A stretch of 13,016 bases of DNA from JAFGMQ01 sp036733345 (GTDB lineage: Bacteria > Desulfobacterota > DSM-4660 > Desulfatiglandales > Desulfatiglandaceae). The stretch is from the NCBI GenBank assembly GCA_036733345.1, contig DAINAR010000071.1, forward strand, positions 1 through 13,016, read 5' to 3'. The stretch's first letter is position 1. The number at the start of each line of letters is the position of its first letter. This document shows positions 1 through 6,590 of this stretch, piece by piece. The notes under the pieces were generated by a model. The model had not been told where the DNA came from and searched no databases. It saw nothing but the letters and a program-made list of their open reading frames with translations. The position numbers and the translations under genes were made by a program.

Positions 1-35
1 GGGACTTGTCTGCCTGAGGCAGGATCGAACCCTCG

Positions 36-88
36 TCCGCCTTTTATCAGCCTTTTACCAGCCTTAGGCTGGTCGGCTGACTGGCGGA
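36..88. repeat. Nested three-tier inverted repeat (REP/MITE-like)
   Basis: Three concentric complementary arm pairs can be read directly: TCCGCC (36–41) with GGCGGA (83–88), TCAGCC (47–52) with GGCTGA (75–80), and ACCAGCC (57–63) with GGCTGGT (67–73) around a TTA loop. The left arm holds two tandem 11-base units CCTTTTAYCAG (40–50 and 51–61). The right arm reads as three 8-base units starting GGC. No U-tract follows on either strand, so it does not look like a simple terminator. A smaller hairpin, CTGCC-TGA-GGCAG, lies just upstream (10–22). I infer a dispersed intergenic repeat, but copy number cannot be judged from one window. Confidence 0.6.
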
Positions 89-131
89 TTGAAAAAAACC
101 TGGTAAAATTAATGCATAACCATTATAGAGC

Positions 132-165
132 CCCTCGAATTATAGTTGAGGGTCGTTTTGTTTTG
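132..165 (+). terminator. Possible intrinsic terminator or attenuator
   Basis: CCCTCGA (132–138) pairs with TTGAGGG (146–152) around a 7-base loop, with one G·U pair. The T-rich run TCGTTTTGTTTT follows. It could end a transcript entering from the left, or attenuate transcription into the gene that starts at 200. The T-run is interrupted by G, so the call is moderate. Confidence 0.5.
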
Positions 166-199
166 GAATGTATGAAAATCTCAAAAACTAAAGGTTTTT

Positions 200-892
200 A
201 TGGTAACTTTTGCTGCTGGACGTATTTCTGCGGAGGTCTCTGAAGAGTCAATATTTATTATCGGAGCAGGACATTTCGGAGGCAGGGCTGCGCGGTCGCT
301 TGTAAAGAAATCAAAGGGACCAGTATTTATTGTTGACATAGATGAAAACAGTATTTCCCAGGTTAAAGATCTGCCGGTTAAACTGATTGTATATGACGGA
401 AGTCGTTTTTTGATCGATAATTCCCATCTTTTAAAACCTCCTAACCTTATCATTCCAGCGCTTCCGATTCATCTTGCCTTTGAGTGGTTAAAAAGGTATC
501 TTTACGGCAGGCTTAAGATTAAACAGATATCTTTTCCGCAGGAAATAAGGGATTTTTTGCCGTTTACATGGCCGGGAAGTGAAGGTTCACTTCTTATAAG
601 TTATGCTGATTTTATATGCCCTGATGACTGCTCAGAGCCGGAATATTGCACTGTAACCGGAGAAAGGCGTGAAATACCTTTGCATGACCTTGTAGAAGGC
701 TTGGAATTAGACGATTTCGGAGTCCATGTGATAAAGAGTCTTCAACTTGCACCAGGGGTTGGTGGATACAAGGTTGAAGATTTAATGAAGGCAGCTGAGA
801 TTATTGTCCAGAATAAAGAAGGCAAATGGCTTATAAGTACCGCATGCAGGTGTCACGGGATCCTTACAGCCTTTGAGGCACAGCCTTATTAG
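200..892 (+). CDS. Unrecognised Rossmann-fold protein with cysteine motifs
   Basis: I do not recognise this 230-residue protein as a named family. A hydrophobic strand leads into GAGHFGG (22–28), a GxGxxG dinucleotide-binding loop, and a second strand ends in an acidic residue (D46), which usually favours NAD over NADP. This resembles the N-terminal fold of TrkA-N and related proteins. The C-terminal half has C140, C144 and C150, then C216, C218 and H219, which could bind a metal or cluster. There is no signal peptide or clear membrane helix. The ATG at 200 is the first start after an in-frame stop at 173, and a weak AAAGG (190–194) precedes it. It lies 75 bases upstream of yggT on the same strand and may share its transcript. 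An NAD-linked or sensory role is possible but unproven. Confidence 0.8.
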   Translation: MVTFAAGRISAEVSEESIFIIGAGHFGGRAARSLVKKSKGPVFIVDIDENSISQVKDLPVKLIVYDGSRFLIDNSHLLKPPNLIIPALPIHLAFEWLKRYLYGRLKIKQISFPQEIRDFLPFTWPGSEGSLLISYADFICPDDCSEPEYCTVTGERREIPLHDLVEGLELDDFGVHVIKSLQLAPGVGGYKVEDLMKAAEIIVQNKEGKWLISTACRCHGILTAFEAQPY

Positions 893-967
893 GTTAAATG
901 GGATAAAGATTGCCATAAGGCTCAGGTAAAATAAAGTAAATTCACTCAGGGAGGTGTTTAATTTAAC

Positions 968-1264
968 ATGGTTATATTAGGCAATTTTTTGATAGCTATT
1001 GCTAAAATTATAAACATTGCTTTGACTTTTTACATGTGGATAATTATTGGAAGGGCTGTAATTTCCTGGGTAAATCCTGATCCGTATAATCCTATTGTGC
1101 GTTTTCTTAACTCTGTTACAGAGCCGGTTCTTTATCCAATCCGTCGCAGGCTGCCCTTTTTAGGAGGGTTCGATTTTTCTCCAGTCATTGTAATCCTTGC
1201 CATTGTTTTTATTCAGACCTTTTTGGTTCAAAGCCTGGCTGACCTGGCCATTAGAATTAGATGA
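968..1264 (+). CDS. yggT: YggT family membrane protein
   Basis: This is a 98-residue single-repeat YggT-domain protein. Two hydrophobic segments (about residues 4–28 and 68–92) flank the family signature: a GRAVISWVNPDPYNP stretch (about 28–42), then a TEPVLYPIRRRLP-like stretch (about 51–63). Family members are small inner-membrane proteins linked to osmotic-stress tolerance and K+ uptake in some bacteria, and to thylakoid organisation as Ycf19 homologues. The precise role here is unknown. A strong ribosome site (GGGAGGTG, around 949–956) precedes the ATG. The adjacent DUF167 gene matches the common yggT–yggU pairing. Confidence 0.9.
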   Translation: MVILGNFLIAIAKIINIALTFYMWIIIGRAVISWVNPDPYNPIVRFLNSVTEPVLYPIRRRLPFLGGFDFSPVIVILAIVFIQTFLVQSLADLAIRIR

Positions 1265-1310
1265 CGTGCCTTTTTTCAGAGTCGGTTAAAACCTTTCGGA
1301 GGGGTTTTCC

Positions 1311-1598
1311 GTGAGCAGTGAGAAAAAATGTGAAACAATCATCAAGGTTAAGGTATTGCCAAGGTCTTCAAGAAATCAGATTGCCGGAAAGGAAGACGAT
1401 ATTTTTAAGGTTAAATTAACTGCTCCGCCTGTAGAAGGAAAAGCAAATAAGGCACTAAAAGAATTATTTGCCAAGAGATTAGGCATTCCAAAAGCTGATG
1501 TAGAGATTGTATCAGGAGAATCTTCAAGGGTGAAGCTGGTCAGGATTCATGAATTGAATATTAATGAAATAAACTGTCGTTTGATAGCAACTGTATGA
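1311..1598 (+). CDS. yggU: DUF167 (YggU) family protein
   Basis: This 95-residue soluble protein carries the DUF167 hallmarks: a KVLPRSSRNQIAG-like N-terminal strand and turn (about 14–26), the signature TAPPVEGKANKAL (about 37–49), and a late VSGESSRVKLV strand (about 68–78). The biochemical function of the family is not established. Translation starts at GTG (1311), chosen because GGAGGGG (1298–1304) sits six bases upstream. It follows yggT by 46 bases and is probably co-transcribed with it. The gene ends 47 bases before the convergent suhB stop, with no obvious terminator in between. Confidence 0.9.
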   Translation: MSSEKKCETIIKVKVLPRSSRNQIAGKEDDIFKVKLTAPPVEGKANKALKELFAKRLGIPKADVEIVSGESSRVKLVRIHELNINEINCRLIATV

Positions 1599-1645
1599 TT
1601 AAAGTCAATTTTTAAGAAATCATTACATTTCATCAGACAGTTTAT

Positions 1646-2434
1646 CTATAAGTTCAGGAGCCTCAACATTTCATGATGTATTAATGGATTTGATGCGACT
1701 ATGCTTTTCAGATAAGGGGAATATTTTTCGCCGTCAAAGGTAGTTATTATTCCGCCTGCTTCAGTGACAATAATTGTCCCTGCTGAAGTATCCCATGGTT
1801 TTAAATCCTGTTCCCAGAATCCATCAAGCCTGCCTGCTGCCACATAACACAAATCAATGGCTGCAGATCCGGCACGGCGTATACCCTGGGCAGATGAAGC
1901 CATCTTTCCAAAAATATCAAGGACTCTTTTATGTTTTTTGCGGATATCGTATGGAAAACCTGTCCCCAGAAGAGATTCTTTTAAAGGAGAAGTGTTTGAG
2001 ACATGCAGCTCTCTTTTGTTTAGATACGCTCCCATTCCTTCCACGGCCTCGAAATATTCATCCATATACGGATTATAAACAATCCCCAGCTTAATCTTAT
2101 CAGCAATTTGAAGCGCAATTGATACTGCGAAGAATGGAAATCCATGGGCGAAGTTTGTTGTTCCATCCAACGGGTCAACAATCCAGATGCGTTCAGAGTC
2201 TTTTTGGATGATTCCGGCTTCCTCTGACATAATGGCATCATGTGGAAAGTTTTGTCCGATAACCTTAAGAATTATCTTTTCAGCCTCAAGATCTGCTTCT
2301 GTGACAAGGTCAATTTCTCCCTTTTTTGTTACATGCTTAACCTTTCCCAGCATTCTTCTTAAGGCTTCGCCAGCTGCAATTGCAGCCTCCTTAGCCGTGT
2401 GCATTTCTCTTTTCCACACTGTATTAAAAAACAT
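1646..2434 (-). CDS. suhB: Inositol-1-monophosphatase family phosphatase
   Basis: This belongs to the IMPase/SuhB family of Mg2+-dependent phosphatases, which hydrolyse inositol monophosphate and related sugar phosphates; SuhB also acts in rRNA antitermination in E. coli. With the start chosen here (ATG at 2434–2432) the protein is 262 residues, the usual family length. Metal-binding motifs are present: SEEAG with E71 and E72, DPLDGTTN with D87 and D90, and the C-terminal WDTSAG with D215. The frame stays open to an ATG at 2572, giving 308 residues. I prefer 2434 because AAGAGG (2439–2444) lies just upstream and because the extra 46 residues do not resemble the family. It is transcribed divergently from rpsF and convergently with DUF167. 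The exact substrate cannot be told. Confidence 0.9.
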   Translation of the reverse strand: MFFNTVWKREMHTAKEAAIAAGEALRRMLGKVKHVTKKGEIDLVTEADLEAEKIILKVIGQNFPHDAIMSEEAGIIQKDSERIWIVDPLDGTTNFAHGFPFFAVSIALQIADKIKLGIVYNPYMDEYFEAVEGMGAYLNKRELHVSNTSPLKESLLGTGFPYDIRKKHKRVLDIFGKMASSAQGIRRAGSAAIDLCYVAAGRLDGFWEQDLKPWDTSAGTIIVTEAGGIITTFDGEKYSPYLKSIVASNPLIHHEMLRLLNL

Positions 2435-2620
2435 AATGCCTCTTTTAAAAGCTTTTATTAAACTGAAAATAAGTGATTCTTCTATCTTTTTTGGCAAAGT
2501 CCTGTTAAAAACAAGCATATCAGACCAGCGGATTTTATGGCGTAATTTCAGGGTGACAATATTTCGTTGCACAAATATGCTGCTTTATTAATAAACAGAG
2601 AAATGAGTATTCAAAATAGC

Positions 2621-2647
2621 TTGACATCAAAATATGTTGGTGATAAT
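2621..2647 (+). promoter_or_regulatory. Sigma-70-like promoter for the rpsF operon
   Basis: A perfect -35 hexamer TTGACA (2621–2626) is followed by TGATAATTG. The -10 box is either GATAAT (2642–2647, 15-base spacer) or TAATTG (2644–2649, 17-base spacer). It lies about 100 bases upstream of rpsF in the divergent gap with suhB, so a leader RNA of roughly 100 bases is expected. Confidence 0.6.
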
Positions 2648-2759
2648 TGTTCTTTTTTACATTGCTCCTTGTCCCTTATGGTTTTTCTGCAGATCTTCCG
2701 CTGCTGAAAATATTTTGGGACCAGAAAAATTTTTTTAGAAAGGCCGAGAGGAGAAAATA

Positions 2760-3197
2760 ATGAATATGAGATACTACGAAACTCTATATCTTATCAAGCC
2801 TAATCTGTCTGAAGAAGAATATAAGGCCATCGTCGATAAGTTTAACAGCCTCATAGAAAAGAATAAAGGTGTTCTTATAAAAGTTGATGAATGGGGTATC
2901 AGGACTTTGGCTTATGAAATTAAAAAGTTTGATAAGGGATATTATGTATTGTTGCAGTATTGCGGACATCCGGCAATTATTCAGGAACTTAAGAGGGATT
3001 TATCTCTGGACGAAAGGATTCTTAAATACCAGACGATAAAGCTGAGTGATAATGCCGACCCTGCTGAATTAAAAGAAATGGCAGAGAAAGGTTCAGCTGA
3101 ATCTGGCGGAGATTCAGCATTATCAGCAGGATCAGAATCAGATAAAGAGGGTGAGACTATAATCAATCGGGACCAAGAGGGGGAAGATGGTGAGTAA
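2760..3197 (+). CDS. rpsF: 30S ribosomal protein S6
   Basis: S6 binds 16S rRNA together with S18 in the platform of the small subunit. The N-terminal RYYETLYLIKP strand and the central IKKFDKGYYVLLQY region (about residues 53–67) are typical of the family. At 145 residues it is longer than a core S6 of about 95–100: the extra C-terminal tail (about 103–145) is low-complexity and rich in Glu, Ser, Gly and Asp, like the Glu-rich tail of some S6 proteins. The start at 2760 is preferred over the in-frame ATG at 2766 because GAGGAG (2748–2753) lies six bases upstream. Its 3' end overlaps rpsR by 11 bases, suggesting translational coupling. Confidence 0.95.
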   Translation: MNMRYYETLYLIKPNLSEEEYKAIVDKFNSLIEKNKGVLIKVDEWGIRTLAYEIKKFDKGYYVLLQYCGHPAIIQELKRDLSLDERILKYQTIKLSDNADPAELKEMAEKGSAESGGDSALSAGSESDKEGETIINRDQEGEDGE

Positions 3198-3447
3198 TAA
3201 CCATAAAGCTGGTGGCGTTTTCAGAAAGACATACCATAAAAGAAAAGTGTGCAAATTCTGTATGGATAGCGAGATAGTGATTGATTACAAAGAGCCAAGA
3301 AATCTCAGATATTTTATGACTGAGAGGGGAAAGATAATGCCAAGCAGGATTTCGGGCAACTGTGCCAAGCATCAGAGAATGCTGGCAACAGCCATCAAGA
3401 GGGCCAGGAATATGGCCATGTTACCTTACAGCACATCGGTTATTTGA
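3187..3447 (+). CDS. rpsR: 30S ribosomal protein S18 (Zn-ribbon type)
   Basis: This 86-residue S18 contains the conserved DYKEPRNLRYFMTERGKI stretch (about 33–50) followed by the SRISG and KHQRMLATAIKRARNMAMLPY block. C22, C25, C59 and H62 form a CxxC…CxxH set, consistent with the metal-binding (C+) variant of S18. The start codon lies inside the end of rpsF in another frame, and a purine-rich AAGAGGGGGAAG run precedes it. S18 forms a heterodimer with S6 on 16S rRNA, in keeping with the coupled gene pair. No ssb or priB gene lies between them. Confidence 0.96.
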   Translation: MVSNNHKAGGVFRKTYHKRKVCKFCMDSEIVIDYKEPRNLRYFMTERGKIMPSRISGNCAKHQRMLATAIKRARNMAMLPYSTSVI

Positions 3448-3520
3448 AAACATTATCCCGCCCCGGAAGCAAATCTAATGTGCGGTCCCTGAATTTTGGG
3501 CTGGCTTTTCGTGGAATCCT

Positions 3521-4459
3521 ATGAAAATTAGTGACGTTTTGAGGTGCGTGGGCTGGGCCGCTTTTTCCCTTTTTGCTTCGATCTGGATTCCCATTGTCGG
3601 TCCTTTTTTCAGCCTGTTAACACCGTTGCCATTCCTTTACTACTCCACCAAACTGGGCTTTTATCAGGGTCTGAAGCTCGCCGGGGTGGGCATATTTGCT
3701 GTTGGTATTATTGGGAAGCTGAGTGAACAGCCTCAGATTATTCTTTTTTGCATCGAGTTTAGTTTATTAGGCCTTATTTTATCTAAACTGTTCAGGAAAA
3801 AATTAAGCTTTGGAAAAACTATTTTTTTTGCAACCTCATTTATGCTGTTACTAGGCCTTGTTTTTCTCCTGTTCATTTCTATATCAAAAGACAGCGGGCC
3901 TTTTGAAATGATTCTCGATTATCTGGGGGGTAATTTAAAGGAGACAATCAGGTCTTATGAAGAGATGGGAATTTCTCCTGAAAGTACTGTTGAACTTGAA
4001 TCATTCAGAAAGACATTTCTGTTTATTATTTCAAGGATATACCCGGCCCTCATGGTTTTAGGTACAGGGTTTACTGTCTGGCTCAATATAGTAGTAGCCA
4101 AGCCTTTGTTCAAGGCGGGAAATCTTGAATACCCAAATTATAACTCTCTGGGTCACTGGAAAGCTCCAGACAATTTGGTTTGGGGACTTATTGTTTCAGG
4201 TTTTTCTTTATTTTTTTTATCAGGCAATATAAAATTGTTGGCCATTAATGCCTTGATAATAATAATGGCTGTTTATTTTTTTCACGGGCTGTCCATACTT
4301 CTATTTTTTTTAGAAAGATATCATGTCTCTATCTGGATCAGGATTGGAATTTATTTTTTAATCATTGTTCAGCAGGTTTTTTTGATTATTCTTGTTCTAG
4401 CGGGATTATTTGATCAGTGGATTGATATCAGGAAAATTCACAGGAGAATGGACAGGTGA
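3521..4459 (+). CDS. DUF2232 (YybS-like) integral membrane protein
   Basis: This 312-residue polytopic membrane protein has about seven or eight hydrophobic segments (roughly 10–35, 48–66, 72–90, 98–122, 166–192, 216–234, 238–262 and 270–300). A short soluble region around 125–160 separates the halves. Its position between rpsR and rplI, and its general sequence character, match the DUF2232/YybS family, whose function is unknown. The ATG at 3521 has only a weak upstream GTGGA. It sits 73 bases after rpsR and 23 bases before rplI, so it is probably part of the ribosomal-protein operon. Confidence 0.8.
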   Translation: MKISDVLRCVGWAAFSLFASIWIPIVGPFFSLLTPLPFLYYSTKLGFYQGLKLAGVGIFAVGIIGKLSEQPQIILFCIEFSLLGLILSKLFRKKLSFGKTIFFATSFMLLLGLVFLLFISISKDSGPFEMILDYLGGNLKETIRSYEEMGISPESTVELESFRKTFLFIISRIYPALMVLGTGFTVWLNIVVAKPLFKAGNLEYPNYNSLGHWKAPDNLVWGLIVSGFSLFFLSGNIKLLAINALIIIMAVYFFHGLSILLFFLERYHVSIWIRIGIYFLIIVQQVFLIILVLAGLFDQWIDIRKIHRRMDR

Positions 4460-4482
4460 TTTATTTGGTGAAGGAGAAGTAA

Positions 4483-4941
4483 ATGGAAGTCATATTACAA
4501 AAAGATGTTGATGAATTAGGGCTCGAAGGCGATACTGTTAATGTGGCTAAGGGTTATGCACGTAATTATCTTATCCCGAAGGATATTGCGCTTGAAGCGA
4601 ATCCTCAGAATTTAAAAATCCTTGAATCAAGAAGAAAAAAGATTGAGGTGCGCAGGTTAAAGGCCAAAGAGCAGGCTGAAAAGGTGAAACAGGCATTGGA
4701 AGGAAGGGAAATTACCTTCGTTCAGAAGGCCGGAGAAGAGGGGAAGCTGTATGGCTCAGTAACCAGTATGGACATTGCTTCAAATCTCGAGAAGCAGGAT
4801 ATTCTAATAGATCGGAGAAAAATTCTCCTTGAAAAACCTATTAAGGCCCTTGGGGAATATAAAGTTCAAATCAGGGTTTATCCCGGAGTAATAGCCTCTA
4901 TAAAGGTTGTTGTGAACCAGGAAGAGGAAAAAGAGGAATAA
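4483..4941 (+). CDS. rplI: 50S ribosomal protein L9
   Basis: L9 binds 23S rRNA near the L1 stalk and influences translational fidelity. The N-terminal rRNA-binding domain is clear: MEVILQKDVDELGLEGD at the start, then VNVAKGYARNYLIPKDIA (about 19–36). A long charged connecting helix follows (about 42–75), then the C-terminal domain with GKLYGSVTSMDIA (about 87–99). At 152 residues it is normal family length. AAGGAGAAG lies just upstream of the ATG. The stop is 7 bases before dnaB. Confidence 0.97.
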   Translation: MEVILQKDVDELGLEGDTVNVAKGYARNYLIPKDIALEANPQNLKILESRRKKIEVRRLKAKEQAEKVKQALEGREITFVQKAGEEGKLYGSVTSMDIASNLEKQDILIDRRKILLEKPIKALGEYKVQIRVYPGVIASIKVVVNQEEEKEE

Positions 4942-4948
4942 GATATTA

Positions 4949-6313
4949 ATGCCGCAGGAAGCTGCAAGAATAGCCCCTTCAAATCTGAAGGTACCGCCCC
5001 ATAACCTGGAGGCGGAACAGGCTATATTAGGTGGCATATTAATAAATAATGACGCCCTGAATCAGATAATCGACATTCTGTCTCCTGAGAATTTCTATCG
5101 TGAATCTCACGCAGATCTTTTTGAAGGAATGGCAGAGCTGTATTCACAGGGTAAACCTATAGATATTATTACCCTTTCTCAATGTCTTGCAAGCAAAAAT
5201 AAATTAGAAAATGTGGGTGGAACAGACTATCTTGCTTCTCTTGTTGAGGCTGTTTCCACCTCTGCCGGTATCGCTTATCATGCAGAGATTGTCAGGAATC
5301 TGTATGTCCGCAGGAAGCTGATCAGCCAGTGCTCCACAATCTCTGAATCATGCTTTCATGAATGGGAAAACACTGAAGACCTTTTAGAACTGGCGGAACA
5401 GTCAATATTTGATATTGCTGAAGATCAGATAAGGGAAGGGCTTCAAAGTTTAAAGGATGTAATCGAAGGCAGTTTCAGGAAGATCGACAGTGTCATAAAT
5501 AATGCTGGATATGTCACAGGCATCCCAACTGGCTTCAAGGATTTTGATCGTCTGACTGCCGGGCTGCAGCCTTCCGATCTGATAATCGTTGCAGGCAGGC
5601 CAAGCATGGGTAAAACAGCGCTGGCGCTCAATATTGGATACAATGCCGCAAAGAGTACCAAAAAAGCAGTGGCTATTTTTTCTCTTGAGATGTCTGAGCA
5701 GCAACTGGGAATCAGGCTGCTCGGTTTTGATTCAGGCGTAAACGCCACAAAATTGAGAACAGGATTTCTGGAAAATAAAGAATTATCGAAGCTGGTAGAT
5801 TCCGCCGGCCGGCTGTCGGAATTGCCGGTTTTTATTGATGACAGCTCAGCTATCAGCGTTCTTGAGATGAAGGCAAAGTGCAGGAGACTTAAAAAAAAGA
5901 ACGACCTTGCCCTTGTTATTGTTGATTATATGCAATTGATACAAGGCAGAAGATCAGCCGAATCCAGGCAGCTGGAAATGTCAGAAATATCAAGGTCTCT
6001 AAAAGCACTTGCCAAAGACCTGAATGTTCCTGTTATGGCCCTTTCCCAGTTGAACAGGAAGGTGGAGGACAGGAATATTAAGAGACCTCAGCTCGCCGAT
6101 CTTAGAGAAAGCGGAGCGATTGAGCAGGACGCGGATGTAATTATCTTTATTTATAGAGACGAGGTATATAACCCTAATTCAGAAGAAAATCGGAATTTGG
6201 CAGAAATTATTGTAGGCAAGCAGAGAAATGGTCCTACAGGGTCTTTTAAGCTGACTTTTAGAAAAGAGTTGACTGCATTCGGAGATTATTCATCAGAGGA
6301 GCCACCCTTTTAA
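4949..6313 (+). CDS. dnaB: Replicative DNA helicase DnaB
   Basis: This is the hexameric replicative helicase that unwinds DNA at the fork and interacts with primase. The 454-residue length is typical. The N-terminal DnaB domain begins near residue 17 (PPHNLEAEQAILGGILI). The RecA-like ATPase domain shows Walker A GRPSMGKTA (about 216–224), Walker B LVIVDYMQL (about 322–330) and the late DLRESGAIEQDADVI motif (about 382–396). There is no sign of an intein or truncation. GAGGAA (about 4933–4938) near the end of rplI is the likely ribosome site. It is the last gene of the rpsF operon; the gap after it contains no clear terminator. Confidence 0.97.
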   Translation: MPQEAARIAPSNLKVPPHNLEAEQAILGGILINNDALNQIIDILSPENFYRESHADLFEGMAELYSQGKPIDIITLSQCLASKNKLENVGGTDYLASLVEAVSTSAGIAYHAEIVRNLYVRRKLISQCSTISESCFHEWENTEDLLELAEQSIFDIAEDQIREGLQSLKDVIEGSFRKIDSVINNAGYVTGIPTGFKDFDRLTAGLQPSDLIIVAGRPSMGKTALALNIGYNAAKSTKKAVAIFSLEMSEQQLGIRLLGFDSGVNATKLRTGFLENKELSKLVDSAGRLSELPVFIDDSSAISVLEMKAKCRRLKKKNDLALVIVDYMQLIQGRRSAESRQLEMSEISRSLKALAKDLNVPVMALSQLNRKVEDRNIKRPQLADLRESGAIEQDADVIIFIYRDEVYNPNSEENRNLAEIIVGKQRNGPTGSFKLTFRKELTAFGDYSSEEPPF

Positions 6314-6377
6314 AGCATCTTTGAGCCCGGCTTAATGGATATAGGGACCAAATAACATCTCCGCTAATTAAATGAGC

Positions 6378-6428
6378 TACTCCGCTGCAAGCCTGCCCGT
6401 GCGGTGCACGCAGACAAGCAGCTGGGTA
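6378..6428. repeat. Imperfect nested inverted repeat in the dnaB–hdr gap
   Basis: TACTCCGCTGC (6378–6388) and GCAGCTGGGTA (6418–6428) are inverted copies with two mismatches. Inside them CGTGC (6398–6402) pairs with GCACG (6406–6410) around GGT. The spacing and nested design resemble a REP- or MITE-type extragenic element. Nothing else coding is seen between 6314 and 6590. Confidence 0.45.
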
Positions 6429-6577
6429 TCTTTAAGAGCATTGAACGCCCCAACGGGCTGGGCCTTGTCCTCCTCCGGCGGATTAAGCTCATAACAGTTC
6501 ATAAAAAGAGACGGCACCATATTGATTTTTTTCTAAAAAAATAGTTAAAGGTAAATAAAGGTGCCTGAAGAATATGC

Positions 6578-6583
6578 AGGAGG
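6578..6583 (+). promoter_or_regulatory. Ribosome binding site deciding the hdr fusion start
   Basis: AGGAGG lies seven bases upstream of the ATG at 6591, a near-ideal arrangement. The alternative in-frame GTG at 6561 has only a weak AAAGG further away, so 6591 is preferred. Confidence 0.8.
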
Positions 6584-6590
6584 TTTTTTT

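Noticed and set aside
1..35. Minus-strand sequence GGGTTCGATCC resembling a tRNA T-arm
   Set aside because: The flanking five-base arms do not pair, and no acceptor stem, D-arm or anticodon arm can be built from the surrounding sequence.
2435..2572. N-terminal 46-residue extension of the suhB product from an ATG at 2572
   Set aside because: The extension does not resemble the family, and a better ribosome site precedes the ATG at 2434, which gives normal length. It cannot be fully excluded.
6314..6560. A small gene or degenerate transposase in the dnaB–hdr gap
   Set aside because: No open frame there has a ribosome site or recognisable protein motif; inverted repeats are the only structure seen.
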